Of a stretch of 64,000 bases of DNA, positions 1 to 10,500 are shown piece after piece; positions within the stretch are counted from its first letter, which is position 1, and every line of letters starts with the position of its first letter. The stretch is from Whitmania pigra. Taxonomy: Eukaryota > Annelida > Clitellata > Hirudinida > Haemopidae. Location: positions 437,501 to 501,500 of the forward strand of contig JAJTWR010000448.1 of assembly GCA_021613335.1 (NCBI GenBank), read 5' to 3'. The position numbers and the translations under genes were made by a program. The notes beneath the pieces are model-generated. The model searched no databases, was not told the origin of the DNA, and saw nothing but the letters and a program-made list of their open reading frames with translations.

Positions 1-1317
1 ACACTGGTAACTGGGAAAATCGCAAGTGTGGGTGCAGCCTCGTTACCATGGGAACGCGCGTGGGCGGTGGTGACGACGACGACGACGACGACGATGGTAG
101 TGGTTGAAGCGATGATGATGATGACGATGATGGTGCCGGTTGAAAGTTGCCTATAAGAGGAAGCTAAGAAAGAAAGGTTTGCGTAAAAATTATTCGAGTG
201 GATTTAAAAAAAAAATTCATTAATTTTAATAACTCACAGAAAAGATTTTTTGGGAGGTGAGACATCATCGGCTTGAGTTTATTAAGCAATTAATTATTTA
301 TTGCAATCAAATAAATTTAAATTAAATTAAAATTTATAATCTGACTTTAATAATTTTAGGAATTTCAATTGATGAAATTTATGAGATTAGTTTTTTTAAT
401 TATAAATACTAATATAGCATTATCATTCCACAATTAAAACAACCAAAATAAATATTATGGTCACCATGTAGTAATTATAAATAAATATGACGATAAACAT
501 TACAGTCGGATCGAACCAACATGTGCTTAACAAACTCTATTTATTAAGGACTGCAGGTAAATAATTTGTAGGTTATATTTTTAAATTTAAGAAATCAAAT
601 ATTTTTAAAGTAAATTGAATTAAAATCATATTGTAGAAAATTAATTCCAGGTAAAAATCATTTAGCTACTATTAAATTTAACGAGTAAATTTTAATTTTA
701 TTAAAAATAATAATATTATAATAATTAACTATTGGATTAATGTATTACAACTAATTTATTATCACACCAATAATTGCTTAGAATATTTTGCAAAAGTTGC
801 AAATTAAAAAAAAATGTAAAAAAAGGTAAACAGTTTGGATGAGCACCAGTTAAAACCCTGACGTGAACTCTAAATTGATCGGGTCAGCCAATCACATTTC
901 GGTGATCAATATGTCACGCCCACCTAAGAGCAAATGGGTGGATCTGACCTTTTTCACCTGGAGGTCATTAGGCCTCTGTGAGAATTACTCATTCTGAGAA
1001 GAGTACACCTATTATGTTTTGAGTAATAATTTTGTGTATTTATATCTTAACTGTGATGTTAATATTAATAACTAAATTATTATTAATTTATGAAATATCT
1101 TGATTAATTAACACTAATATTTTGTCTTCACTCGGTTTGCTTTACTTCGAATCCAAACAATCTCATCTTATCTTCAGTCAATCGCATTTCCAACGGGATA
1201 TTTTGAGACATTGACACATTAAAATATTTGAAAACGACTTTGTATTGGCCAACAAAAGTAAAATTTGTTCAACAAGGCATGGAATTATTTGGAGTTAACT
1301 GAGGGATGGATGAACGC

Positions 1318-1445
1318 GTGAGTGAATGCATGGGTAAAAGGTTAGTTGGATGAATGGATGGATAGACGGATGGTTGGATGGATGGATGGGTGGATGGATG
1401 AATGAATGAATGCATAGGTGGAAGGTTAGTTGGATGAATGGGTGG
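1318..1445. repeat. GGAT/GAAT-type tetranucleotide repeat
   Basis: Imperfect tandem copies of TGGA/TGAA tetranucleotides (GGATGGATGGATGG and GAATGAATGAATG) form a degenerate tetranucleotide microsatellite. Related GATTGATT and GGGTGG repeats lie at about 3553-3680. Confidence 0.7.
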
Positions 1446-2968
1446 ATGAAAGGAGATTGTTGGGTTTGTTGTAAGATGTTTTTTGATTGGCTGCGATTAG
1501 CATTTAAATGACTTGAGAGGAAATTTCTTATTGGCTGATTTTCCGAGCTTCAAACGAAGGTCTAATGCACATTATTATGCTCATGTTTCATGATAAAAGT
1601 AGATTGCGTTAAAATTACAATCATAAAATAAAATTTAAATTTAAATAATAAAAATTGTAACTAAGTAATACATTCAGTAGAACCCGATTATGTCGCCGTC
1701 TTTGGAGTTTGCCAAAAAGAGGCGAAATAACCGAAAATCAATTTGGCGACTACATTAACATGTGCTTGCAATTTCTTTGTGAATGTAATGTGCGTTAATA
1801 AGCGAGAGTGCAAGTGTTTTAGGTTTTTTTTTTACATAACAACAATTGACATTTGATAACAGCAATATGTACAAAACAACAGAGATTTAATTAAGATTAT
1901 AATAAGAACCACCGCCGCTTCTCGATACAAACCTTTATAATTATTCTTTTTCTCACATTTCTCTCTATTGACTGATTGTCCAGTTTACCCTTAACACCTC
2001 CAGACATTTTAGGACGAAAAAAATAAACAGAATAGTTACAGCTTTTGTTACACTTCAGACAAAATCGGTAAGGGTGAATTGGGTTCGATGACGTAAATGA
2101 ATCGACATAACCGATGAAAAAATGCTACAACAACATTGAAATTTGGCGCCTCCAGTTGAAAGTCAACGATTAGTCATGGGGATCAAGATTACTGAAGTAA
2201 AGTGGCGAATTAACCGATGAGAAAATGAAAAGACAAAGAGGGAATGTGGCGTTTCCACTTCAAAAACTTCGACTTAATAGGGTAGGCGAGTTAACCGAAG
2301 TCGAGATAAGTGGGTTCCACTGCATTATACTTAAATAATACAATTTATAATTAAATAATATACATTTAATAATAATGAATATTTCTGCAATGATTTTTTT
2401 TTCTATCTGAGAAGTGTGCGCAATAAAATCATTGGACCTTCTGAAAATCACAAGAGAATTGTAAACATGTCGGCGTCTTTTTTGGTGAAAATTATAAAAA
2501 AAAAAAAAAATAGTAATAACAATAATAATAATATTATTATTATAACGTTTTTTTATTTCATAATAAAACTAAAGTATCCAAAATATGCATTTATAAAATT
2601 AAAATGTTAATTGAGAATAATGCATAACTTAACTTAATTATATTTTTTCAATAGAAATATTCTTTTTATTATTTAATTTATTATGATATTATTAATATAA
2701 TTGTTCTTGAAACTTAATCATGAGTTATGCTTGAAGTTTGGGATGATAGCTTCCCTATTACATCAGGACTTTATCCAGAGCAAGGAAATACCCTAAAAAT
2801 TCGCAATGATGATGATGATGATGATGACGACGACGACGATAATGAGGATGAAAATATAGGATACTTTATAATATCTCAAAACCTTCCATCATCGCTATCA
2901 TCCTCAAAAACCTTTTAATTATTTTTTTTTTCAAGTCCGTGATTGGACCCACAACTCTTTGGATTGAC

Positions 2969-3303
2969 CTATTTTGTCGATCTTTTGAGTGCCCACACAT
3001 CCGCATCGGTTGTAAAAGCATAAGCACCGTTAATCATTGCCCAGCAATTTATGTAGCGCTTCTTCCCAAGGGCGCTCCCTGACGGTGTAAAAATGTGTTG
3101 CGGCAACGACTCAACAAGTTTGTTGCTTTTTTTATTGTCCCATGCATTTGGCAAACCTGTGAGTCCACCAGACCGCCAGTAATGGCTACGTGATTTAGAA
3201 GTCTCTCCATTTCGAACAAAGAACCACCCGAAATCAAGGGGTCAGGGTACTTGAGGACAACAATTTCCGCCTTTTCCATATCCGCATGGTTTTCGGTTTT
3301 CAT
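2969..3303 (-). pseudogene. Decayed protein-like segment, part of a dispersed repeat family
   Basis: Two overlapping minus-strand frames read as one frameshifted coding sequence. The upstream frame (3303 to about 3160) includes HADMEKAEIVVLKYPDPLIS. The downstream frame (about 3165 to 2969) reads through SGGLTGLPNAWDNKKSN and ends in TDADVWALKRSTK before a stop. The last ~45 bases recur in degenerate form at 30,455-30,520 (plus) and 33,072-33,135 (minus), so this looks like a mobile-element fragment and not a host gene. No family was recognised. The frameshift and the diverged copies elsewhere suggest it is dead. Confidence 0.35.
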
Positions 3304-4054
3304 AGCTTAGTGGTGATGAGCTGTTCCATTGTTTTGATGATGAATTATTTGTTCAAATATTTTTTTTATTTAAGGGTTAATTACTGTTTTTCGTTTGTAT
3401 AACTGCTTCAACATCTTTGCCTTTTGGGAGTGCTTGGTGGCTTTAAGAACGTGTTGAGCTGCAAAAAACCTTATCTTAATATTTCTTCTCACTTAAAGTG
3501 GCGATCTGTAAGGAGCAAGAAAAAGATAAGACACAAGAATTGAGGGTTTACATAGGTGGGTGGGTAGATGAATTGATTGATGCTTTGAAAATGGGTGGTT
3601 TGCAGAGTTGATTGATTGGGTTGAAAATGGGTGGTTAGTTGAGTTGATTTATAGATGGCTGGGTTGTTAGATGGATGAGTGAATATTAGTGGTGTTAATG
3701 GGCCTCAAATGATATTTAAGTACTTATTACAATATTATATATTAATAGGTAATTGAGTAGAACTTTAATAAACCGAATAATGCAATTTGTAAATAATTTA
3801 ACTAATAAATGAGTTAACTTATAGATGATTTAACTGTTAAATCTTAACTGTTCCAATACAAACTATTGTTAAATGTTAACATAAGGTCTAATTACACAAA
3901 GTAAAAAATAATTGTTCCAAAAAATGGCTTAACAAACCTTGGAATGAAATCTCGAAAAAACCAGCCACAATAAATGCATTTAAACACATTAAATACATTA
4001 AGTACATTAAACCGTCAAAAGTGACAAGAAAATCACGACTCGAAATTTTAAGAA

Positions 4055-4299
<245 letters not shown>

Positions 4300-5434
4300 A
4301 ACTTTCAGAATAACAAATATAATAAATAAAACTAGAATTTTTTAATTCAATTAATTATAAGCCTTGAGAAAGTCTGCCATTTTAAAGAGAGACGTTCTAA
4401 AAATTTCAAATTGAAAGGAAATTACCGTCAAATCGTTGGGAGAATCACGTGGATGAATCACGTCTGATGACGTCACGAGGGGAGGCTTGAGTGAGAAGAG
4501 AATAAACGAATGTTAAAATAACATGCTGGTCTTTGGATCGTTGCTTCGACGGAGGTTCAAAACCCAGCTTCGAACCTCACAAATGATCTCTTAATGATAA
4601 ATCAACATTGAATTTAATTTAGTATATTACGCTAGAATGAATGGAATCTGTAACGGATAGAATGAAGTGATTGAATGATGATGACAACGACGACGACGAC
4701 GATGATGATGACGATGGCGACCACGACGGTGACGTTGATGACGATGACGATTATAAATGATGGCGACAACAGCCATTCATACTCGTTTGTTCACAAAACA
4801 TTCTGAAACTTGCTCAATCATCCGCGACATCCGACAATTTATGTTTTTATGATTTATTTCTTTATTAATGTTATTCGATTTGAGTGATCTATGAAGCGAG
4901 AATGATACAAATTTAAAAAACAAATAATTCAAAATTAAATTAATCTTAATCTAAATTAGCTTAATCTCCGGCCATAAAGCTTTCACTAGAAATAAAAGTT
5001 ATTATTAATACAATCTTAGCATTATTTATTTTCTATTTATTTAAAATTCGTCCATCTTTACCCTAATCTCTCTCAAACACCCCAAAAAACGATTGATTTC
5101 TCTCCCTGTAAAGTTAATTCGTTACTACTCGGCTGTTTGGAGGGCCGCGAGCGAGGCCTAATGAAAAATTTTGAAATAATCAAATAGAAAATGTTAACTT
5201 TACCTATTATTATAATTATTTAATTAATTACTTACTAATAACTAGTTAAAGTTAATTATTAAATAATAAATAAATAATTGCTTATTAAATAATTAAGTAT
5301 GTAATAATTACCCACAAATCAGCCATTACTAATTTACTGGACACTTAATGGTAATATTAATATTTCGATAATTTCATGATTCAGTGGTCACTTTTGTCTA
5401 AAGTTCTGCTTCCGCTTGCAGAATTCCTTCTGAA

Positions 5435-5839
5435 ATGATGGAGCGCCCCACTGGGAGCATATGGATGAGGTTCCTCGTCTTCTTCCTCGTTGTCCAAATG
5501 TTCTCCACCGGTTCCCCCAACTTGCCGAGATTAAGGGGGTTCAAAAGATTAGGGTACAGCTATGGAGATCGAGAGGGAGATAATGCGGATGAACTTGATC
5601 CTAATACAGATGCTATTGACGAGATCAAAGCCCAAGAAGCTCTTGGCAGAACCTCGAGAAACGAAGATTTTGGTGTTTCAGAGGACGTGAGGGAAAGGGG
5701 TAGAAGAATTCAAAACTTCATTCGCGAAAGGATCCACCAGGGCTATGAAGGGCTAGGAAAGGGTTCTTTCCCCAAGCGAACGAACAAGGATGGACCTGAC
5801 CACAAGTGGCATTTTGCGAACATGGCTGTCTGGGGATAA
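5435..5839 (+). CDS. Candidate secreted amidated-peptide precursor, W-x7-W-amide
   Basis: This 134-codon frame looks like a neuropeptide or hormone precursor. A hydrophobic stretch at residues 12-23 (RFLVFFLVVQMF) followed by STGSP fits a signal peptide. A Lys-Arg site lies at residues 37-38 and another at 114-115. The C-terminus is KWHFANMAVWG and then a stop. The final Gly is a typical amidation donor, so cleavage after KR-115 would release an 18-residue peptide ending in AVW-amide. The two Trp are separated by seven residues, like W(X6-8)W-amide myoinhibitory peptides (allatostatin B), but those precursors usually carry many copies and this one has a single copy. The middle is acidic (DNADELDPNTD). 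A CAG acceptor-like site (about 5420) lies just before the first ATG, so there may be an untranslated first exon upstream. AATAAA at 6087-6092 could end the transcript. The family assignment is an inference; a secreted peptide precursor is more certain than MIP identity. Confidence 0.55.
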   Translation: MMERPTGSIWMRFLVFFLVVQMFSTGSPNLPRLRGFKRLGYSYGDREGDNADELDPNTDAIDEIKAQEALGRTSRNEDFGVSEDVRERGRRIQNFIRERIHQGYEGLGKGSFPKRTNKDGPDHKWHFANMAVWG

Positions 5840-6256
5840 AAAAAATATGGTAAAATGGATCTTAGGGTTGATCCACCCCTCCGAAACTGTTTAACCGTAT
5901 TCACTAGCGGCTCATTGATTGAGTATCAGAAAGCACAATATTTTTAAAATTATTTGTTTTATCCGTTTATTTTTTATTTCTGAAAAAAAATTTTCTCGCA
6001 TTTATATTTGATTTTCCGTGAATTTTCTGCGAAGTACACTTTATATGAATTTTCTCTTTAGTGCACGTTGGCAACAACACATTTCTAATAAAAAATATTG
6101 TAATTGATATTAATCTAGCCACAATTATTAACCATGATAATATTATAATAAAATTTATTTAATATCCCATAAAATTCACTTTGAATGTTTGTTCAATTTG
6201 TTCATACGCTGGTCACATTTTTTATCGTTATCCTCACTTTTCTTTTCTGTCTCCAG
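5840..6256. other. Probable 3' UTR of the peptide gene, then AT-rich spacer
   Basis: AT-rich sequence with an AATAAA at 6087-6092, 248 bases after the peptide-precursor stop. Nothing else is supported before the next candidate exon. Confidence 0.5.
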
Positions 6257-6474
6257 GCTTTATTCTCAAAATTTCCTCCAGCGGTAGAAACGACAGCAAG
6301 AATAACATGAAACCTGTGGATGTGTTGGGTCGACAAACCGTGACGATTAAAAACAGGGGTATAAACACGGCGGAGTTTGACACGATTAATGGAAAACAAT
6401 CGAACGGAAAAAGCTGTCATACCTATTTTTGTCCTTCCCATGCTGATAAGTTTGCTTATTATCTGAAAGTGTGA
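6257..6474 (+). CDS. Possible terminal exon of an unidentified gene
   Basis: A pyrimidine-rich CTGTCTCCAG acceptor is followed by an open frame to a TGA at 6472-6474, with AATAAA at 6532-6537. The frame reads GFILKISSSGRNDSKNNM and ends CPSHADKFAYYLKV. The acceptor, uninterrupted frame and nearby poly(A) signal suggest a real last exon, perhaps an alternative end to the preceding peptide gene, but no upstream partner exon could be fixed. No protein family was recognised. An opposite-strand frame over the same bases looks like chance. Confidence 0.25.
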
Positions 6475-6659
6475 TCTGAAGATTATCCATAAAGTGATTA
6501 ATTGTGAGCTGAACATAAGCATTAATTTGGAAATAAAATATTTTTTTTATTTTTGATATCACAATGCATCAGGTAAATTAATCATAATGAATCAAAGAAA
6601 TCGAAAGAATGGATCGTTGGACAAGTGCTACGGCAACATTGGTATACTGGTTGACAAGT

Positions 6660-7385
6660 TCACTGCTTGTAATGCCTGTACTCCAACTTGAGCTCGTACG
6701 TTCCCCTGTGAACACCGGCTGGGTTGAACCTGCAGATCTCTTTCAAGATTTCCTTCAAATGGCCGACAGGCTGCTTAGTCAGCTTGATGAGATCATGCAA
6801 CTTGTAGTATTGGTGTTTCTCAAAGATGGAAAAGAGCTGGTCTTTGACTAAATCCTTGTCCTTTCTGAAATTCTTCTCCTCCTCCTCCTTTGCCTTGCCG
6901 ATGTTGCTTGTCAGGGGTTTGCAATTATGGACAAGACCGTTCAGTTGGACAGTCTGTCTATCGGGCGTGTTAGCCGCCTTAAACACACCGCGTTTCTATT
7001 CCATGTATTCACTGTTCATGATCGGCTTCATGGAGCCCTTTTTCGAGATATTCCCTTCGATGGCTGTGGATCCATCGTCCATCGAGGAAGGGTTGTTTCC
7101 CTCCGACAAGATGAACAACTTGGAGTCAAAAGACTCGTTTAAAAGAAATTCATGCTGAGTGGGAATGCTCTCTTTTTGGTGTTCCTTGTTGACGACGAAC
7201 ACCGGCTTTTTGGACTTGTCGTTGTAAATTTTCAATTTTCCAATCTCAACGCCGGGTGGTCCGTTCGTGAAGAGTTCCTGTAAGTATGTCGGTATTTTAA
7301 CCAAGGTGATTCTCCTCGGGGCTTTGGTCAAATTCAAAATGTTTTTCTTTTCCTCTTTACTATTGTTGTTAAATAGGGTTTTCAT
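6660..7385 (-). pseudogene. GTF2F2: TFIIF beta subunit (RAP30/GTF2F2) copy with an in-frame stop
   Basis: RAP30 is the small subunit of TFIIF, which delivers RNA polymerase II to the promoter. Translation on the minus strand from ATG 7385 gives an N-terminal part with ITLVKIPTYLQELF and GVEIGKLKIYN, as in the RAP30 dimerisation domain. The C-terminal winged-helix part contains FEKHQYYKLHDLIKLTKQPV, GHLKEILKEI and ends TYELKLEYRHYKQ. Total length is about 241 codons against 249 in human. A single TAG at 6996-6998 (context YME-stop-KRG) splits it into 129- and ~112-codon parts in the same frame. No introns are present, and a minus-strand A-rich tract lies beyond the 3' end (about 6540-6560). 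Together these suggest a retrocopy with one nonsense change. Other genes in the window use TAG as a real stop. An intact functional gene with a sequencing error remains possible. Confidence 0.85.
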
Positions 7386-7412
7386 GTTTTCGACGCGCTT
7401 GTGATAAATCAA

Positions 7413-7866
7413 CGAGGTAAATTTAACTGCAGTTCAACTCTTGCGGAACTATTTTTTACTGATAGACTAACTATTCAACTGAATGACGATTATAATGCTA
7501 TGAGATAATTATACGGCATGCTCTGCTGAAGGGAATACGATGTACTACAAAATGATTATGAATATAATATCGCGTTAATTGATTTTTTTTCTAAATTCCC
7601 ATGCGACGCATATATGTATGAATATAAAGACATACTTAATTTTGCGTTAGGTATGTCCATAAAAGAATTTTTTACATGCAAAATTGAGAATTGCCATTGG
7701 GACTTTCTTTGATGGAATGCGAATAATGAATAAAAAATGTTGGAATTACGCTTTGAGCAACTTGTTAAAAAAACATTTCAAAAATTAAAAAATATGTTGT
7801 TGCAAAGCTTTTAGAAATATTTTGTAAATTAATGGGAAGACGGATTTGAATTTAGATCATCCTAAA
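7413..7866. other. Spacer with a diverged piece of the SERBP1-like repeat unit
   Basis: AT-rich, with no gene. Around 7685-7740 the bases GATGGAATGCGAATAATGA resemble the spacer of the downstream tandem units (GATGGAATGCAAAAAATGA near 8458 and 10,336), so an older, diverged remnant of the repeat may lie here. Confidence 0.4.
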
Positions 7867-8622
7867 CATTTTATTATTCAGTAAAACAAACAGAATAAAA
7901 AAATAAATCGGTGCACTTGATATAAAGTGCCTCATTGACATACAAAGTAGAAATGCACTATTACTTAAGACGAGGAAAACTGGAATCGTCCGAGACATTT
8001 GGGGTCTCTTGCTCAAATGCAAGGAACCTGTTCTTTATATCTACCCTAATCTCAACCATGATATTTTTCTAGATAGTTTTGAATATTCTAATTGTTTTTT
8101 TAAGGATGCGATCTTGTTCGATAATTATTCAGTAAGTACTCTGCGTCGAGGACATTCTAAAAGATCATGAAAATGAAAGTTAATTAAAATTCAATATAAT
8201 CAATTTTTTAACTTTTTCAAATTTCGTAAACCATTTTGTTATACCTTCAATAATTTATTACATCTATTACAAGAAATTAAAGATCACAGTTTTATTTGTT
8301 CGTTATATCAATTCTTCAAGTTAAAGTGTTGTATTCATTTTCAGTTGGCATTTTTATACATTTTGTATTTGTAGTATAAGACGAATCAGTTCAAAACTAA
8401 TTAGTTTTTAACATATTTACAAATAATTTGAGAACAGTTGGCGTTGGGAATTTGTTTGATGGAATGCAAAAAATGAATGAAAAAGTAATGTATTTTCAAT
8501 GTAAACATTTTATTTTGAAGCGCAAATTAAGCAGAATTACCGAAAATAAATTGGTGCACTTTATATAAGAATAATAAATGTAATAATGAATGAATAAATA
8601 ATGGGTTTTCGATCATCATAAA
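7867..8622 (-). repeat. Tandem unit 1 of the SERBP1-like array, internally deleted
   Basis: First of three tandem units sharing near-identical flanks. It starts at the CATTTTATTATTCAG block found again at 8623 and 10,501. This unit is only 756 bases against about 1878 in the next, because most of the coding region is missing. The deletion junction shows TCTTG shared by both parental breakpoints (GTCTCTTG near the gene's 3' end and CTTCTTG near its 5' end), typical of microhomology-mediated or slipped deletion. Confidence 0.85.
7961..8059 (-). pseudogene. Collapsed SERBP1-like ORF (32 codons)
   Basis: The first 17 residues of the full-length protein (MVEIRVDIKNRFLAFEQ) are joined directly to its last 15 (ETPNVSDDSSFPRLK). 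The join stays in frame and keeps the normal stop. The RGG region and the TLDEWKEMQ motif are lost. The 5' and 3' flanks match the intact copy, so it may still be transcribed, but a function is doubtful. Best regarded as an internally deleted pseudogene. Confidence 0.85.
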
Positions 8623-10500
8623 CATTTTATTATTCAGTAAAACAAACAGAATAAAAAAATAAATCGGTGCACTTGATATAAAGTGCCTCATTGACATACA
8701 AAGTAGAAATGCACTATTACTTAAGACGAGGAAAACTGGAATCGTCCGAGACATTTGGGGTCTCTTGAAACACTCTCGACGATCTCCTCTCGTCCCCGAA
8801 GTCTATTCTGTCCATCCCACCTCTGCCTCTGCCTCTTCTGCCATAGTAGGCAGATGTTCCCAATTTGATCTGAATGCCAGTGTTGCTATTCTCATGCTTC
8901 GCGACATTTTTTAACTTAACCATTTCCCCCTTTTCTTTGGCACCTTCCTTGGTTTTAGCAACATTCAGTGAAGAATTCTTCCGGATCTCGGCCTGCATTT
9001 CCTTCCATTCATCCAACGTGTACTGCTTCACTTCTGGTTCGGTTTCAACATTTCGTCTATCAAACCCTCCTCTATATCCTCCCCTACCCCTGTAAGGTCT
9101 GCTGCTCCTGACTTTTCGTCGAATTGACTTGACGAAGCCTCTTCGGCAACAGCAGCATCCTCTGGGGATGGGACTTGTTGGTCACTAAATCCAACTCTTC
9201 TTTGACTAAAGCCTCCTCTGCCCCTGTAATACCTATTACTGGGATTTTCTTCAACATGTCTTGAAGAAGCCTCTTCGGCGACGGTAGCAAGAGCGTTCTC
9301 GGAAGATGAGACGTGTTGAACTTGATCATAAAATCCAGCTCTACCCTGCCTATAACCACCTCTACCGCTGTAAGGCCTATCATTTATTGGCACTTCCTCA
9401 AAGTGGCCTGATGATACCTCTTCGGTAGCCGTAACGTTGGCCTCGTGCGATGGTTTAACAAACCCTTCTCGGTCTCTCCTAAATCCTTCTCTGCCTCTGG
9501 AAGGTCTGTTATTTTTGGCACTTTGTTCAGCTTCTCTCGTTATAGCTGACATCTTGGCAGCAAAGGTTGAGTATGTTTTTCTAGTGAACTCTTTGCCTCC
9601 TTGATAAACAACTCTTTCTCTGGGACCCTCGTCAACGACCACCTCAGTGACACTCTCTACTTTCTTTTTCTTCTTTTTCTTTTTTCTCTCGTCAATTTGA
9701 AGACCTGTGTCACCTTCTGCGGTTGATCCAGTTTTCTGAGTTTTAGGAAAAACTTCAACCGTATCAGCCTTCTTGGGTCGGGACTTTTCTTTAGCAGCAG
9801 CCTTGATGGCCTTCTTCAGTGCTTTCTCTTCCTTCTTTTGATTGAACTTATCAAGAAGTTCTCCGGCAACGTCATCATCGCCTTCTTGCTCAAATGCAAG
9901 GAACCTGTTCTTTATATCTACCCTAATCTCAACCATGATATTTTTCTAGATAGTTTTGAATATTCTAATTGTTTTTTTAAGGATGCGATCTTGTTCGATA
10001 ATTATTCAGTAAGTACTCTGCGTCGAGGACATTCTAAAAGATCATGAAAATGAAAGTTAATTAAAATTCAATATAATCAATTTTTTAACTTTTTCAAATT
10101 TCGTAAACCATTTTGTTATACCTTCAATAATTTATTACATCTATTACAAGAAATTAAAGATCACAGTTTTATTTGTTCGTTATATCAATTCTTCAAGTTA
10201 AAGTGTTGTATTCATTTTCAGTTGGCATTTTTATACATTTTGTATTTGTAGTATAAGACGAATCAGTTCAAAACTAATTAGTTTTTAACATATTTACAAA
10301 TAATTTGAGAACAGTTGGCGTTGGGAATTTGTTTGATGGAATGCAAAAAATGAATGAAAAAGTAATGTATTTTCAATGTAAACATTTTATTTTGAAGCGC
10401 AAATTAAGCAGAATTACCGAAAATAAATTGGTGCACTTTATATAAAGAATAATAAATGTAATAATGAATGAATAAATAATGGGTTTTCGATCATCATAAA
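8623..10500 (-). repeat. Tandem unit 2 of the SERBP1-like array
   Basis: A duplicated block of about 1878 bases. It carries a full gene copy plus 5' flank and spacer, nearly identical to unit 3 (10,501 onward). Differences are few: a 1-base indel in the coding region near 9107, TATAAG against TATAAAG near 8568/10,440, and CAAAG/CAAATT near 8700/10,578. The near-identity implies a very recent duplication or ongoing conversion. Confidence 0.85.
8717..9936 (-). pseudogene. SERBP1: SERBP1/HABP4-like copy A, frameshifted
   Basis: This copy is almost identical to the intact one at 10595-11815 but lacks one C near 9107 (GCTGCTCCTGAC against GCTGCTCCCTGAC). Translation from ATG 9936 therefore ends at 9028 after 302 residues with an unrelated tail (GAADLTGVGEDIEEGLIDEM). 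The RGG repeat next to the junction, the TLDEWKEMQ motif and the conserved C-terminus continue in another frame to 8717. If the deletion is real, the product would keep the basic N-terminal half and lose the C-terminal ribosome/RNA-binding part. With two nearly identical neighbours, a one-base assembly or sequencing error is a real alternative. Confidence 0.85.

Noticed and set aside
6826..7158. 110-codon plus-strand frame
   Set aside because: Antisense of the RAP30 copy, which has clear family similarity on the minus strand.
9084..9383. 99-codon minus-strand frame (and its twin at 10906-11262)
   Set aside because: Alternative frame of the SERBP1-like coding region; the main frame carries the family motifs.
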